A model generated the notes under the pieces. It ran no database searches. It saw nothing but the letters and a program-made list of their open reading frames with translations, and was not told the DNA's origin. A stretch of 64,000 nt of DNA from positions 2,046,001 through 2,110,000 of the forward strand of contig NC_070561.1 in the NCBI RefSeq assembly GCF_026914185.1. Reading direction: 5' to 3'. Every line of letters begins with the position of its first letter. Position 1 is the first letter of the stretch. Positions 51,964 through 62,460 of this stretch are shown piece by piece. The stretch comes from Puccinia triticina. Taxonomy: Eukaryota; Basidiomycota; Pucciniomycetes; Pucciniales; Pucciniaceae. Made by a program: the position numbers and the translations under genes.

Positions 51964-52399
51964 AACATCTGCTAGCACTTGCAAGAAGGCAGTCAAATGT
52001 CTTGTGTTGGATAATTATTTAAAAATCAGCTTTGGGTGTTAACAATAATAAAAAATTGTGAGCAGAGAGCCATGCTTCTTGCGCATCTTTTGGGGTAGCT
52101 CACCTGGCCTCAAGTAGGTTTGTGTAGCTGCTACAGAACAAAACATAACAAAAGGTCCAAAACAGCGACCGCGCTCGCGCGCCTCCGATCGACGGATTAG
52201 CCAAGTTCGGGTGCTCGCCGGGGTGCGAGCACGGGAGGGACAGTTCGAGAACTGTCGACGCATCGGGCAGGCCGACGGACACCAAGGCCCAAGCACTTCA
52301 ACTTCTACATACATAATCCCAAGAAAGACCCGCACACCACATCGACTGTCAGCCATTGGAGTTTGATTGTCTGTACTCACTACCCCTCTTACACACGAT
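51964..52399. promoter_or_regulatory. Upstream region of STRAP
   Basis: About 430 bp between the MITE and the STRAP start; no clear TATA box. Minus ORF 52039-52380 not supported. Confidence 0.3.
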
Positions 52400-54016
52400 A
52401 TGGCTTCGGCAACACGGAATCAGGTTCCAAAGGTAATGTCTCACAAGTTCTCTTCATCCTTTTTTGATTAGGCATATCACAAAAAAAAACTGAACACTGA
52501 TTATACCCTATATAATCTTGCGTTTCAGTCTACACCGTGAGTCTTGAAGATTTCAGCCTACCGCATACGCTTCCACCCAATCAAGCGAATTCCGATCTTC
52601 TGGAATGTTTTGGGTGTTTTACTGACTCGTAATTTTGTTTTTATCTTCTATGGGGGTTGTGGTTTATCCTTTCGGCGGGGTGGTTAAAATGTAGTCTGGT
52701 TTGTTCGGGGCACACACGACCGATCCCTTCAATATCATTTTCGAGTCTACAACCGGATGGACAATACATGATTATTTCTGCCTGCAAAGATGGCAAACCT
52801 ATGTTGCGAGACTGGATGGGTGATTGGATTGGGACTTTTCTGGGTAAGCAGATCACACTTTTTTTCAAACCTTTCAAACGATTCCCTCGTAATTTGATCT
52901 GACCTAATTGTTATGTATTCCTTTTTTCAATCCATCTTTTCTCTTTCAGGCCATAAGGGTGCTGTTTGGTCTGCTAAATTGAATCATGATGCCAGTTTGG
53001 CAGTCACGGGTTCAGCTGACTTTTCTGCGTAAGTTTTTTCAGATCTCTGCCTAGCTATCATATCTTTCAACAAAAAAAAGTATCGATCCATTAGCTAAAT
53101 AAACGTGGCATTCTCTCTCAGCAAGGTGTGGGATACGTTCAGCGGGGATGTAGTGCATACTTTTCAGCATGATCACATCGTCAGGGCAGTTGATATTAGT
53201 CCGAGTGGCTCGCATATCTTCACGGGTGGTATGGAGAAGAAGCTACGACGATACGACCTTTCACGACCGGATGACCAACCAGATGAATTCATTGCGCCTG
53301 GATCAAAGACGGCACACGAGGGAATGATCAAGAGTGTGATTTGGGACGAGCCACATCGATTGATCATCAGTGCGGGTGACGATAAGCGGATACGTTGGTG
53401 GGATGCACGGCAGGGCGGGGGGAGCTTCGTTTCCGAGTTGGAGTTCCCAGACGGCCTGTTGAGCGTTGAAAGAAGCTTCGGAAGCGACTGGCTCTCCGTC
53501 GGATCCGGCAAGAAGGCCATGTTCTTAGATACCGATACTCGAGAGATCATCTTCCAACATGTGCTCACTTATCCCGTTTCGTCTTGCTCCCTCGCACCTC
53601 GGACTCGGGATCGATTCGTTACTGGTAGCTCCAACGACGGCTGGGTTCGAGTTTATGACGCAATTTCTGGTGAAATGAAAGAAGAAAACAAAGGTCCGTA
53701 CTAATTCAAGCCTTCTGTTATCCATAACGAGACCGTGGACAACACGCCGATTTATCAACATTTTCGCAGGGCATCATGGTCCAGTGCATTCCATTGCCTT
53801 TTCGCCTGATGGAGAGTTATACGCTTCAGGCTCTGAAGATGGTCAGCTGCTTTTTTTTATTTATGCCGAAATTAGAATCAAACCTCATTTCATGTCCTCT
53901 CTTCTGTGCTTTGACCTTTGTTTTCTTACATTCTCATGTGATTTGTTTTCTTAGGTACCATCAGATTATGGCAGACGACACCAAAGAACTATGGGCTTTG
54001 GAGGTATGATGCTTAG
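52400..54016 (+). CDS. STRAP: STRAP/UNRIP orthologue, WD40-repeat protein
   Basis: STRAP (unrip) is a seven-bladed WD40 protein of the SMN complex and signalling scaffolds. Seven exons were resolved: 52400-52432, 52529-52536, 52695-52843, 52950-53028, 53122-53693, 53770-53841 and 53955-54016. They sum to 975 nt (324 aa). The protein starts MASATRNQVPKSTPLVCSGH and continues with the family's ISACKDGKPMLRDWMGDWIG, TFLGHKGAVWSAKLNHDAS, KVWDTFSGD, DKRIRWWDARQ, SIAFSPDGELYASGSEDGTI and LWQTTPKNYGLWR, all in the expected order. Exon 2 is only 8 nt; without it the frame breaks. The stop is TAG 54014-54016; a GTATGA after LWR could instead be a donor for a longer tail. It lies tail-to-tail with RBM42. 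Confidence 0.93.
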
Positions 54017-55632
54017 CATTGCAAAATCGTCACAAAACAGAAACCGCATCCAATATTTCCTCACTCGCAACTCAGACAGACCTTCAATTTGTTATTATTT
54101 TTCTTCTCTCTCCGCCTCTCTCCCAATTTTTTCCCCATGGAAGCTTGTTATTGTTACGTCTTTATTTATCTATTTACTTTTCTTTCTAAAGAAAGTTGTG
54201 AATAAGCGGTTCATTACGAGAAGAATTATAAGAGTGCATCTATATCATTTCTTTTTCAAGTTAGCCTTTGTCAACGTCAAAAGGCAGTGACATCCCCATG
54301 ATCAGATGGACAATGATACCCTTTCTAGAACCTTTTCACAATGTTTTTGCACTATGGCTTGCTGGGGTGGTTACCGAGAAGAAAGGTTGTTGATACTTCA
54401 GGATCCTGCTATCCAGTGTCGACAAACGCACAAATGTCATGGAGTTTTGGCTTCATGGGACGTTCAAACTGAGAATCGATGGAACAGGCTACCTCAACGA
54501 GAAACTCCCAGTTTGAGAGTCGCTAAGTTAGGAAAGCTGGACTTCAATTTGTCACTTCAAGCTTAAGAATAATACGTATTTACCCAAAAGGCTAAAGAAG
54601 GATCAAGAGGTTTGAATGTCATAGCCTTGTACCGTAGAGTTTCAAATCATATCTAGGGAAACTATGAACATCAAAAAGCCGGAACATATTATAACTCAGC
54701 AAAGCCAACCCGAACTTAAACAAGTGCCAACGATCACAGGCAATCTGCGAGGTGTACATCGGTTAGCTCGACCCGAATCTCGCCGTTGAGACGTTGAGAA
54801 ACTGGATGGATCGGTGGCAGAGGGAAGCAAGAGGCAACATTTCACAGGCAAGTTGAACCCGGAAAGCTTTCCGCCCAGGGTTCTCGGCTCGGCCATTGCC
54901 ATGCCGATGTGACTGTTGCAAGTGATCGCAAGGGATGCATGGGGAGGGCGGGCAAGCCATGTGGCAGAGGAATGGGGATCTTCGATGTTTATTGGACAGG
55001 GGCGGGCTCATCACACCGACCCGCTCAATTGTTTCATTGGCAAGAGATGGAAGAGCCCCCGTGCCGATGCACCAAAAAGAAGGTGGAACCATCCACTTGC
55101 AGCAGCTTTGGCCCATACAGCCACATTGGCCGGCGTTGGAATCATGCATTATTGACGTCGGTTGGATCGGGGGAGATTGGGTGTGATGAGACCACACCTG
55201 TGTTCCTCTTGTATTTATCGAAGGGGGAGTGATTGCGGTCCGGGCCGGAAAACAAGGGCAATGATTTTCAGAAGAGGGAGGGGGGGGGAAGGGCGGACGC
55301 GCCAGCGGAGGAGCTCGAGTGACCCTGTTGACCGACCCACTCGTTTGATTCTGAAGAGCTGCCGGGCTCTGCGGAGCTGATCTCGGATACAAAGTCACAC
55401 TGTACTTTCGGGAGTCAGAGATGGCTTGGCATGGCATGTGCTTTGTGTCCGCAAGCGCTGTGGTTTCAGGCTTGCCTCCTCAATCAAGCTTTGGGAAATC
55501 CAGGTTTTATGGGATTTGCGAAGGATTTTGGAAAACAAGTTTGTTGTCGAACCTTCTCGGGAAGGACAGTACATGATAACCGGGAATGAAAACGTACAAA
55601 GAAGACAAAGGCAGTCAAGAAGGGGAGTGTGA
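54017..55632. other. Intergenic between two convergent genes
   Basis: Holds the 3' UTRs of STRAP and RBM42. A 224-codon minus-strand ORF (54763-55437, from ATG) is Cys/Pro/Ser-rich and unrecognised; overlapping plus-strand ORFs of similar length make it a weak candidate. Confidence 0.35.
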
Positions 55633-56589
55633 TTATCTGCGCGCATAAGGGCGATTATCGTTTTTCCAGACGGCACCAGCTCCGGTACGCAAGCGTTCGA
55701 CGCCCTGTATGAGTTTCTTCTTGCGATGGTCGTCCAGAGTTCTCGCCTTCTTATTGCCGATCTGGACCATGCCGACTTTGGTGGTCGCCTTGGAGATCTT
55801 GATCGGTCTACTGCCCACGTATTTCCCGTTCATCTCCTTCCATGCTTTCATGAAATCCTCCGGATCCTTGTACGACACAAATCCATACCCTTTCGATTTC
55901 GTCGTCACTTTGTCTCTGACTACTCGAGCTTTGACAAATGAGCTCCATTTCGAAAACGCCGCCGCCAAGCCGTCGTCTGAGACTTCGGGCGCTAGATCTC
56001 CGACGAATAATCGGAAATGAGCTGTTTTTTTTTTGATCGTCGGTTTGGAAGTCAGTCTTCTGATTATCTTGGAGATCGAAAAGACCGAAACAAAATCGGT
56101 ACCTGGATCCCATTCCATCAAAGTTTGGTCCTCCCAAACCTCACCGCCAGCCTTTCGAATGACGGTTGTTCTGGCTTTTCCTTTGTTAAGTTTCTGATGA
56201 GCTTGTTGAGGTTGCATCTGTTGTAGTTGCTGTTGTTGCTGCTGCTGTTGGCTGTGGATTTGCTGCTGATGGATGGCTGTTGCATCGGGGGTATAGATCG
56301 ATTGCTGGGCGGCGACGTTAGCATCGAAAGCGGCGTCCAATTTACTATGATGGTTGAAGGCTCCATTCGATCCGCTTTGCTGGTGTTGATGATGATGGCC
56401 GGTTGAGACTGATGGGGTGATCCCGGTGGCATTGGCGATGGCTATTGCTGCGGGGTCGTAGTATGAATGATGGCCGGCGGTTGCCGAGGATGCGAGGCTG
56501 GTGTAGCTCGTCGATTGATTGAACGCTTGGATGTCTGTTGGCTGGTAGTAGTTGTATCCACCCGTGTTCGAGCTGTTTGCGTTTGCCAT
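55633..56589 (-). CDS. RBM42: RBM42-like RNA-binding protein, one C-terminal RRM
   Basis: RBM42 carries a single RRM near its C-terminus and acts in mRNA metabolism. The start is ATG 56589 (MANANSSNTGGYNYYQPTDI...). The N-terminal ~160 residues are Asn/Ser/His/Gln-rich with a poly-Gln run (HSQQQQQQQQLQQMQPQQAH). Two exons, 56103-56589 and 55633-56021, give 876 nt (291 aa); the join produces LMEWDPAHFRLFVGDLAPEV. RNP2 is LFVGDL and RNP1 is KGYGFVSY; then come EMNGKYVGSRPIKISKA and the basic tail DDHRKKKLIQG, the usual end of the family. The 81-nt intron (GTACCG...ACAG) is a multiple of three without stops, so an unspliced message would still be open. Confidence 0.9.
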   Translation of the reverse strand: MANANSSNTGGYNYYQPTDIQAFNQSTSYTSLASSATAGHHSYYDPAAIAIANATGITPSVSTGHHHQHQQSGSNGAFNHHSKLDAAFDANVAAQQSIYTPDATAIHQQQIHSQQQQQQQQLQQMQPQQAHQKLNKGKARTTVIRKAGGEVWEDQTLMEWDPGTDFVSVFSISKIIRRLTSKPTIKKKTAHFRLFVGDLAPEVSDDGLAAAFSKWSSFVKARVVRDKVTTKSKGYGFVSYKDPEDFMKAWKEMNGKYVGSRPIKISKATTKVGMVQIGNKKARTLDDHRKKKLIQGVERLRTGAGAVWKNDNRPYARR

Positions 56590-57445
56590 GTTGTCTTGTT
56601 GGTTGTGAGTTGGCAGTGGTTTTGTTGGCGGCAGAAGGCTGGCGGAGATCCGGGCGGGAGGGATGACATTGGAGTCATGAACTGGGAGACGCACTGCGGA
56701 CACTCCAAATGAAGAGCCGCACCCAATTAAAGTCCTCTATTAACTAAGCCTCTCGACCGGAGGGTCGGGGGGCCCGACCTGCCTCCCGAAGGAACGCTCT
56801 CCGAAGTGGAAAATCGGGTATCTCTGCTGGCATAATCTTCTTTTGTCAAGGTCAATTAAGGACACACAGGTCTAGGACTTTTATTGGCGCATTTCATGCA
56901 CTCACTTCGTTCTGTGTGTGTGCTGAGGGGTTTTTTTTTTTTTTTTTTAAATTTTTTTTGCGAGGTTAAATAGATGTAAAAGAGATCAGAAACAGAAACA
57001 GAGAGAAGTCCTGCAGGAATAAATGACCAACATTACGGAGGGGGCAGCCGGACGGGCGGGGGGCGGAAGTGTGATATGTATTGCGGGTGTGGATGGGGGG
57101 GTATAAAAGCGAGCTTTTTTTGGGGTTTAAAGGAAAGGATACGATAAGGAGGGAAAAACGAAGAGGGATGCAGAGGGAGTGTACAGGCAGGATGCTAGCG
57201 ATGCGCGAGATTATGCGTGAGAGAGACGGCGGGGGGCCGATGGGCGATGGTTCTCTGGAAATGAGACCGACGGCCACGGTGCCCGTACGATCACAGAAAA
57301 AAAAAAAAAGATGAAAAGCCAGAAAGAACGAGCGAGGAGAAGCTAGTAGTAGAAAGAGAAATTTTTGAGCAGCTGATATATGAAGCCGAGAAAGGATGGA
57401 TATGAGCCCGGCGGCTAAACGGAGCGCCGAAAGGGGAGAGGGGCC
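56590..57445. other. Intergenic
   Basis: RBM42 upstream region and the 3' side of the 344-aa gene. Contains a T-rich run near 56932-56949; no gene supported. Confidence 0.4.
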
Positions 57446-58549
57446 CTAGGGCCATTGGGCGCAGAGGCCGATGCTGGTGGCGATGGTGCCGGGGAGGAGG
57501 AGGCCGGTGCTAGAGGAGGAGGCGGGGAAGACGAGGTGGAGGAAGAAGCCGATGCCGGAGGAGGAGAGGGGCGCGAGGAGGGCGGAGGCGGCGATGGGCG
57601 GGAGCTGCGGAGGGCGAGTCAGTCTCTTCTCTCTGGGGGGGGGGGGGGGGGATGGGGGGCAGGAAGGGCTTACCCGTGCCCGGGCGGTGGAGGACAGCAG
57701 GCTGCAGAGCAGGCCGCCGAGGAGGCCTGATCCGAACATCAGCGCGGCAGGGCCGGCGGCGAGGAGGCGGCGTCTGAGGCGGGCGAGAGATCCGGCGAGG
57801 AGCTGCTGCTGCGGCTGCTTGCGGGGAGGCTTGGGGCCTTGGGGGCGCCGGGGACAGCCGCGGCCGCGGGCCTTGCGGTCTTTCCCGACCCGGCGGCCGA
57901 CGTCGAGACTGGCGCGCCAGACGACGGCCGGCTCGTCGTCGTCGTCGGAGGAGGAGGAGGAGGGGGGGATGCTGGAGGGGCTGACCCAGCTCCAGCAGTC
58001 GTCGTCCTCGGAGGCGTGCTCGTCGGCGGCGGGTGGAGAGGGCCGGGAGAGGGCGTGGAGGTCTGCGCGGCGGGCGCGTCTGCGGGCGGCCTTGGCCTCC
58101 CGGTCGAGCAGGGCGCGGGCCTCGGGGGCGGGGGGGCGGGTCTTGGCACCGAAAGCGGAGAGGAGGAGCGGGCGGGGCTGGTAGCGGGGCCTCGGGGGGT
58201 CGGCGGCGGAGTGGACGGAGGTGGCGAGGGTGGACTGGGGGCTTGCGGCGGAGGAGGCGGTGCTGAGGCGGGAGCCGCTGGCGGTGGGGGGAGAGCCGGC
58301 GTCGACGGAGGCCTTCCTTGCGGAGGGGAGCACGCTGAGGAGGGTGTGCTCGATGGGGATGTGGGAGTGGAAGCCCGGGGGCTGGGCGGGATGGTCGACG
58401 GAGGAGTTCTTGCGCCTGGGGATGGGTTTGGGGGGCTGCTGCCTGTCCAGGCTCCTCGTGCGCAGCCGGTGTGGGGGGCGTCTGGTGGTGTGTTCGGGGA
58501 AGCTGCGTGCGAGGCGGAGTGTTTTTGGGCAGAAGCTGCTGTTTTCCAT
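57446..58549 (-). CDS. Unrecognised 344-aa protein with hydrophobic C-terminus
   Basis: Two exons: 57674-58549 (ATG 58549, MENSSFCPKTLRLARSF...) and 57446-57604, donor GTAAGC and acceptor CCGCAG, 1035 nt in all. The N-terminal two thirds are Arg/Pro/Ser-rich and probably disordered, with an acidic patch (HASEDDDCWSWV, SSSSSDDDDEP) and several basic clusters. The end holds two likely membrane segments (AALMFGSGLLGGLLCSLLSS and the stretch from LPPIAASALLAPLSS to GLLLPGTIATSIGLC). I know no family with this layout. Very high GC opens long frames on the other strand too; the splice sites, the fungal-like ATG and the membrane end favour this strand. It is divergent from the MscS-like gene, sharing about 395 bp of upstream DNA. 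Confidence 0.6.
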   Translation of the reverse strand: MENSSFCPKTLRLARSFPEHTTRRPPHRLRTRSLDRQQPPKPIPRRKNSSVDHPAQPPGFHSHIPIEHTLLSVLPSARKASVDAGSPPTASGSRLSTASSAASPQSTLATSVHSAADPPRPRYQPRPLLLSAFGAKTRPPAPEARALLDREAKAARRRARRADLHALSRPSPPAADEHASEDDDCWSWVSPSSIPPSSSSSDDDDEPAVVWRASLDVGRRVGKDRKARGRGCPRRPQGPKPPRKQPQQQLLAGSLARLRRRLLAAGPAALMFGSGLLGGLLCSLLSSTARARVSPSCPPSPPPPPREKRLTRPPQLPPIAASALLAPLSSSGIGFFLHLVFPASSSSTGLLLPGTIATSIGLCAQWP

Positions 58550-58944
58550 TTTGCTGTGTGTGTGGGTGGGGTGGGGTGTGTGGGGTGTGGGGTGTGGGGT
58601 GTGGGGTGGGCTGGGCTGTTTATATGTCGATGTGAGCTGGGGAGTGATCTCATCGGAATCGAGAAGCGAGATCAGCATCCGACTGATCCCCTTCGGCTGG
58701 GACACGCACCAGAGCCAGTACACTACACTACACCCCGATCGAACCAGGCGTCGTTTCAGCGAATCCGATCTCGTTCCGGATGGAGGGTGGAGGATGGAGT
58801 GGCCGGCTGCTGACGATCTGACAAAGGACACCCAGCACGCGTTGCTGCTCCCGCTGCCAGGGTAACCGCGGGGATCACACTACATAACAAAACAACACAA
58901 TATTAAAACCCACTCCGTCTCCCACCACCCTCCACACAGCAACA
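58550..58944. promoter_or_regulatory. Shared upstream region of two divergent genes
   Basis: Contains a (GTGTGGGGTGTGGG) simple repeat at about 58555-58610 and the sites from which both genes should be transcribed. No canonical TATA box recognised. Confidence 0.4.
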
Positions 58945-61900
58945 ATGTCGGCCAGCCAGTCGAACCCAGCAGCATCATACCCATCCATCACAAGCGAATC
59001 CCAACCCCCCCAGTACCTCAGCGGATCCCAGTGGAAGATCACCCACGAGCCAAGCGAACTGCCCCGGAGAGCCTCGCTCGACATCGAAGAACTAGACACT
59101 CACCCCCATCCCTATCTCTCAGCCGAACACAAACAGCCAGCCCCCGCCCACGAGGACCACCACAGCGAGACGGACGCAGAAGGACAGAGCTACGATGACT
59201 GTAAGCAAACAACACCACTCAATCCCCAACCCACACTGACGAACACACACACACACACAGACGACTGGGACAACGACGACGACCTCGAGGGCGACGTGCG
59301 CTTTGCAGACCTCAACGACGACAAGCACCCCGCCCAGCACCACCGTCGACGCACCCTCTCCCGCCGATTCTCTCCCTACAGCATCGTCAAGCGTCAGTCA
59401 CCAAACAAACAAACAAACAAACACACACTTGTATATACAACACACTGAAATCTGCCCGCAGTCCTGATCACCACCTTTATCGGAAACATCCTCCTGAGTC
59501 TGTTGTGCATCATCCCGCCCCTCGTCCTCAGGTCAGTCCTCACCACCATCCCCCGCAGAACAACCCTCCACTAAAAACCGGGCTTCCCACAGGTTCACGG
59601 GGTACTACCAGTCCGGGGACAGCCCAGAAGCGCACAACACGCGCTTCATCTACGACAACGTCGCTGCCTGGCTGTTCTGGGCAGCCTACAACATCCTCGC
59701 CAGCTGGGTCCTCAGCTTCCTCACCGAGCTCATCCCCCGCGTACGTCCCTCCCTCTCTCTCTCTCTCTCTCCCTCGATAGCCCAGCGCACTCATCCTGTT
59801 GTGTGCATCAGGCGATCGTCCTGTTGGTCGGCGTGGTGTGGGGAGACGTCAACGAGACGATCAAGGGCCGCGTCGAGACCTTCCACACCGCCAAGCCCTG
59901 GATCAAAGTCATCTTTTACTCGGCCATGTGGTAAGCAACAACAACCCCCCCTCCTGTCCAGCAGACCATGCTCAACATCATCTACTCCCACATTGGTATG
60001 CAGCTGGGGCTCCTGGGAAGTCATCTTCAACGGCATCTATCACCTCTACGCCCTCACCGACACCGGCCACTACCGCGCCCCGTACACCGAAACCATCCAC
60101 ATCATCGTCGAACTGCTGTTCTTCTTCATGCTCATCCTGTCCTTAGAAAAACTACTGCTACTCACCATCGTAAGCTTCCAAACAAGAACACACACATATA
60201 TCGGCTGTAAAACTGATGTACTCCCACAGAGTATGAATTTCCATCAAGTGGCCTACGCAGATCGCATCCAGAAAATCACCCGAACCTTCGCAGTGATCGA
60301 TGCCTTGAAAGATTACCGTCCGAAACGCAAATCGTTCCCGCTGGCGCCCAACAGTCGCCGGCCGTCCGGGGCGATCCTGACGATGAAAGGGCTTGCGGGC
60401 AAGAAGGCGGCCCAAGAGCCGGCGACGGCCAAGAAGAGCAGATGGTGGTCTCGCAGCCGGGAGCCCCAGCAGGAGACGGGCGACAAGGAGAAGGTGGATT
60501 ACGAAGCCCAGATGCACGAGACGGACCGGTTCAACACCGAGTACCAGAAGGATCTGCCCTCCCCGCACCAGCAAAACAAGCGATCCTCACGCCTGATGCG
60601 CCGCAACTCGCAGACGACGTTCGCCGCGCTGGCCCAGCGGGGCGCCTCGGCAGCCAAGATCGCCCGCGCGGCGATGAAGGACCCGGTGTCCGTCGTCGGC
60701 AAGAAGTCCGGGCTCAAGCTGGACGTCAACAACCCCGCGGAGGCCCGCAAGCTGGCCCGGAAGATCTACTTCGGCTTCAAGGCGGACTCGGCCCGGACCT
60801 ACCTGGTGCCCTCGGACTTCTACCCGGCCTTCCCGACGCACGAGCTTGCCAAGGAGGCCTTCTCGATCTTCGACTCGGACGGCAACGGGGACATCAGCCG
60901 GACGGAGGTGAAGAACGAGATTTTCCGGGCCTACAAGGAGCGCCGGGCGCTGGCCAACTCGCTCCAGGACGTCGGCCATGCGATCGGCCGACTGGACCGG
61001 ATCATGATGGCCATGGCCGGGATCGTGTTCGTGTTCATTGCGCTGTCGATCGTCGGGATCGACTACTCCAAGGCGCTCACCTCCGTCTACACCGTCGGCA
61101 TCGCCGCGGCGTTTATCTTCAAGGAGACTGCGGGCAACGTGTTTGATGCGATCATCATGGTCTTCTGCACCCATCCCTACGACACGGGGGACCGGGTGAT
61201 CATGGACAACGACGGGGTGGACGAGGTGCTGGTGGTGAAGCGGATGGGCCTGCTGGTGACGGTGTTCCTACGCTGGGACGGCACGGAATGGTTTGCGCCC
61301 AACTCGCTGCTGGGCCAGAAGTTCATCATCAACCTGCGCCGGAGCTCGAACCAGTTCGAGAATGCGACGGTGCAGTTCGGCTGGGAGACCCCGCTGGAGA
61401 AGCTGGACGCGCTGGAGGAGAAGATGAACCTGTGGCTGCAGACGGACGAGCAGCGCCGCTTCGAGCCCGGCACGGCCTGCGTCATCCAGAGCCTCGTCAA
61501 CCAGCAGTACATGGAGATCACCCTCGGCATGACCCATCGCGAGAACTGGCAGGACTGGGGCGGGCGGTGGAACAGGCGGACGGCGTTCCATGCGGCCCTG
61601 AACCACTACTCGCGCGAGCTCGGCATCAGCTTCTTCAACCCCGAGCAGCCCGTCCATCTCGCCAACCCGGCCGCGTTCAAGGAGCACCTCCTCAACCCTG
61701 CTCCCCCCGAGCAGGAGCAGGAGCAGGAGGAAGAAGAAGACGAACAGGCCGACGACGAGCCCGACTACTTCTCCCACCCCCTTCCCGCCGCCGACGACGA
61801 CAACCGCTCCAGGAACCCGCCCTCCGTCCGCTCCGCCCAGCCCGTCCGCATGCCCGAGGCCCTCGGCTTCTCCGCCCCGCCCGAGGCCGGAACCGGCATG

Positions 61901-61951
61901 CGCAAGCGCAAGAAGCTCTCCAAGAAGAAGGCCATGCTCGGCGACGCGTGA
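58945..61951 (+). CDS. MscS-family mechanosensitive ion channel with EF-hand (Msy1/Msy2-like)
   Basis: In fission yeast the homologous Msy1/Msy2 sit in the ER and control Ca2+ during hypo-osmotic shock. Seven exons: 58945-59200, 59261-59392, 59462-59531, 59593-59740, 59812-59930, 60004-60169 and 60230-61951, giving 2613 nt (870 aa). Residues 1-125 are a polar cytosolic tail; membrane segments lie near 130-152, 175-200, 203-216 and 275-297. A long cytosolic linker is rich in Lys/Arg. A canonical EF-hand loop DSDGNGDISRTE is at about 512-523 (all calcium positions filled). A last pair of segments includes MMAMAGIVFVFIALSIVGID and the MscS pore helix (VGIAAAFIFKETAGNVFDAI), followed by the beta domain (THPYDTGDRVIMD ... 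GTEWFAPNSLL). The C-terminus is acidic, then basic (MRKRKKLSKKKAMLGDA). All parts are present. Confidence 0.94.
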
Positions 61952-62460
61952 TCCCTTCTTTCTCGGCTGCTCCTTTCGCCATAAGTTATACGTCTTGTTC
62001 GATATTCCCTCGCCCTGTTCTTCCCCCGTCCCTCCCGCCTCGTCTCGCTCATTAGACCATGCACCCCTCTCTCCACTTCCTCACACACCCTTCCACATAT
62101 TTTCCGCTAGTCGATTTCCCTTGCCTTTCTTGCGCCAGCGGCCGCCTTTTTATCGCTCTTTATGCCGCCTGTGCGGCGCGTTCGTCTCCGCCGCTGCGTG
62201 CTGTAATGCTGCCTGTTTCTTTCTCGTGTTGTGTTCCTGTTGTCGCGCCTGTTGTATGCAATTGAATAGAGGGCCCCCGTGATTGTATCATGGACGGGTG
62301 TTTATATCGGGGCATCCCATTCCTGCTGGTCCCGCTGGCGGTCCTTTCTCAGCCCAGTGCTCGCGAAGGTCTGACAGCCGGAAGCGCTGCGTCTGTGCCT
62401 CCCGCGTGCCCCAGAGTTTAGCCACCACGAACGACACCGCCCGAAGGCCTCGATCACAAC
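61952..62460. other. Intergenic
   Basis: C/T-rich 3' region of the channel gene and upstream region of the ATPase gene; nothing else recognised. Confidence 0.4.

Noticed and set aside
57839..58813. 324-codon plus-strand Gly-rich ORF (and 57471-58184)
   Set aside because: Opposite-strand shadow of the GC-rich 344-aa gene; Gly/Ala/Arg repeats from composition, no splice or domain support.
59801..60229. Continuous 716-codon reading of the channel including intron sequence
   Set aside because: The frame passes the introns at 59931-60003 and 60170-60229 by chance; spliced exons restore the membrane segments and an exact 2613-nt frame.
60442..61146. Long alternative-frame ORFs over the channel gene (also 61288-62055 and minus-strand 60587-61174)
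   Set aside because: They overlap the last exon of the MscS-like gene, whose domains are unambiguous; openness is due to high GC.
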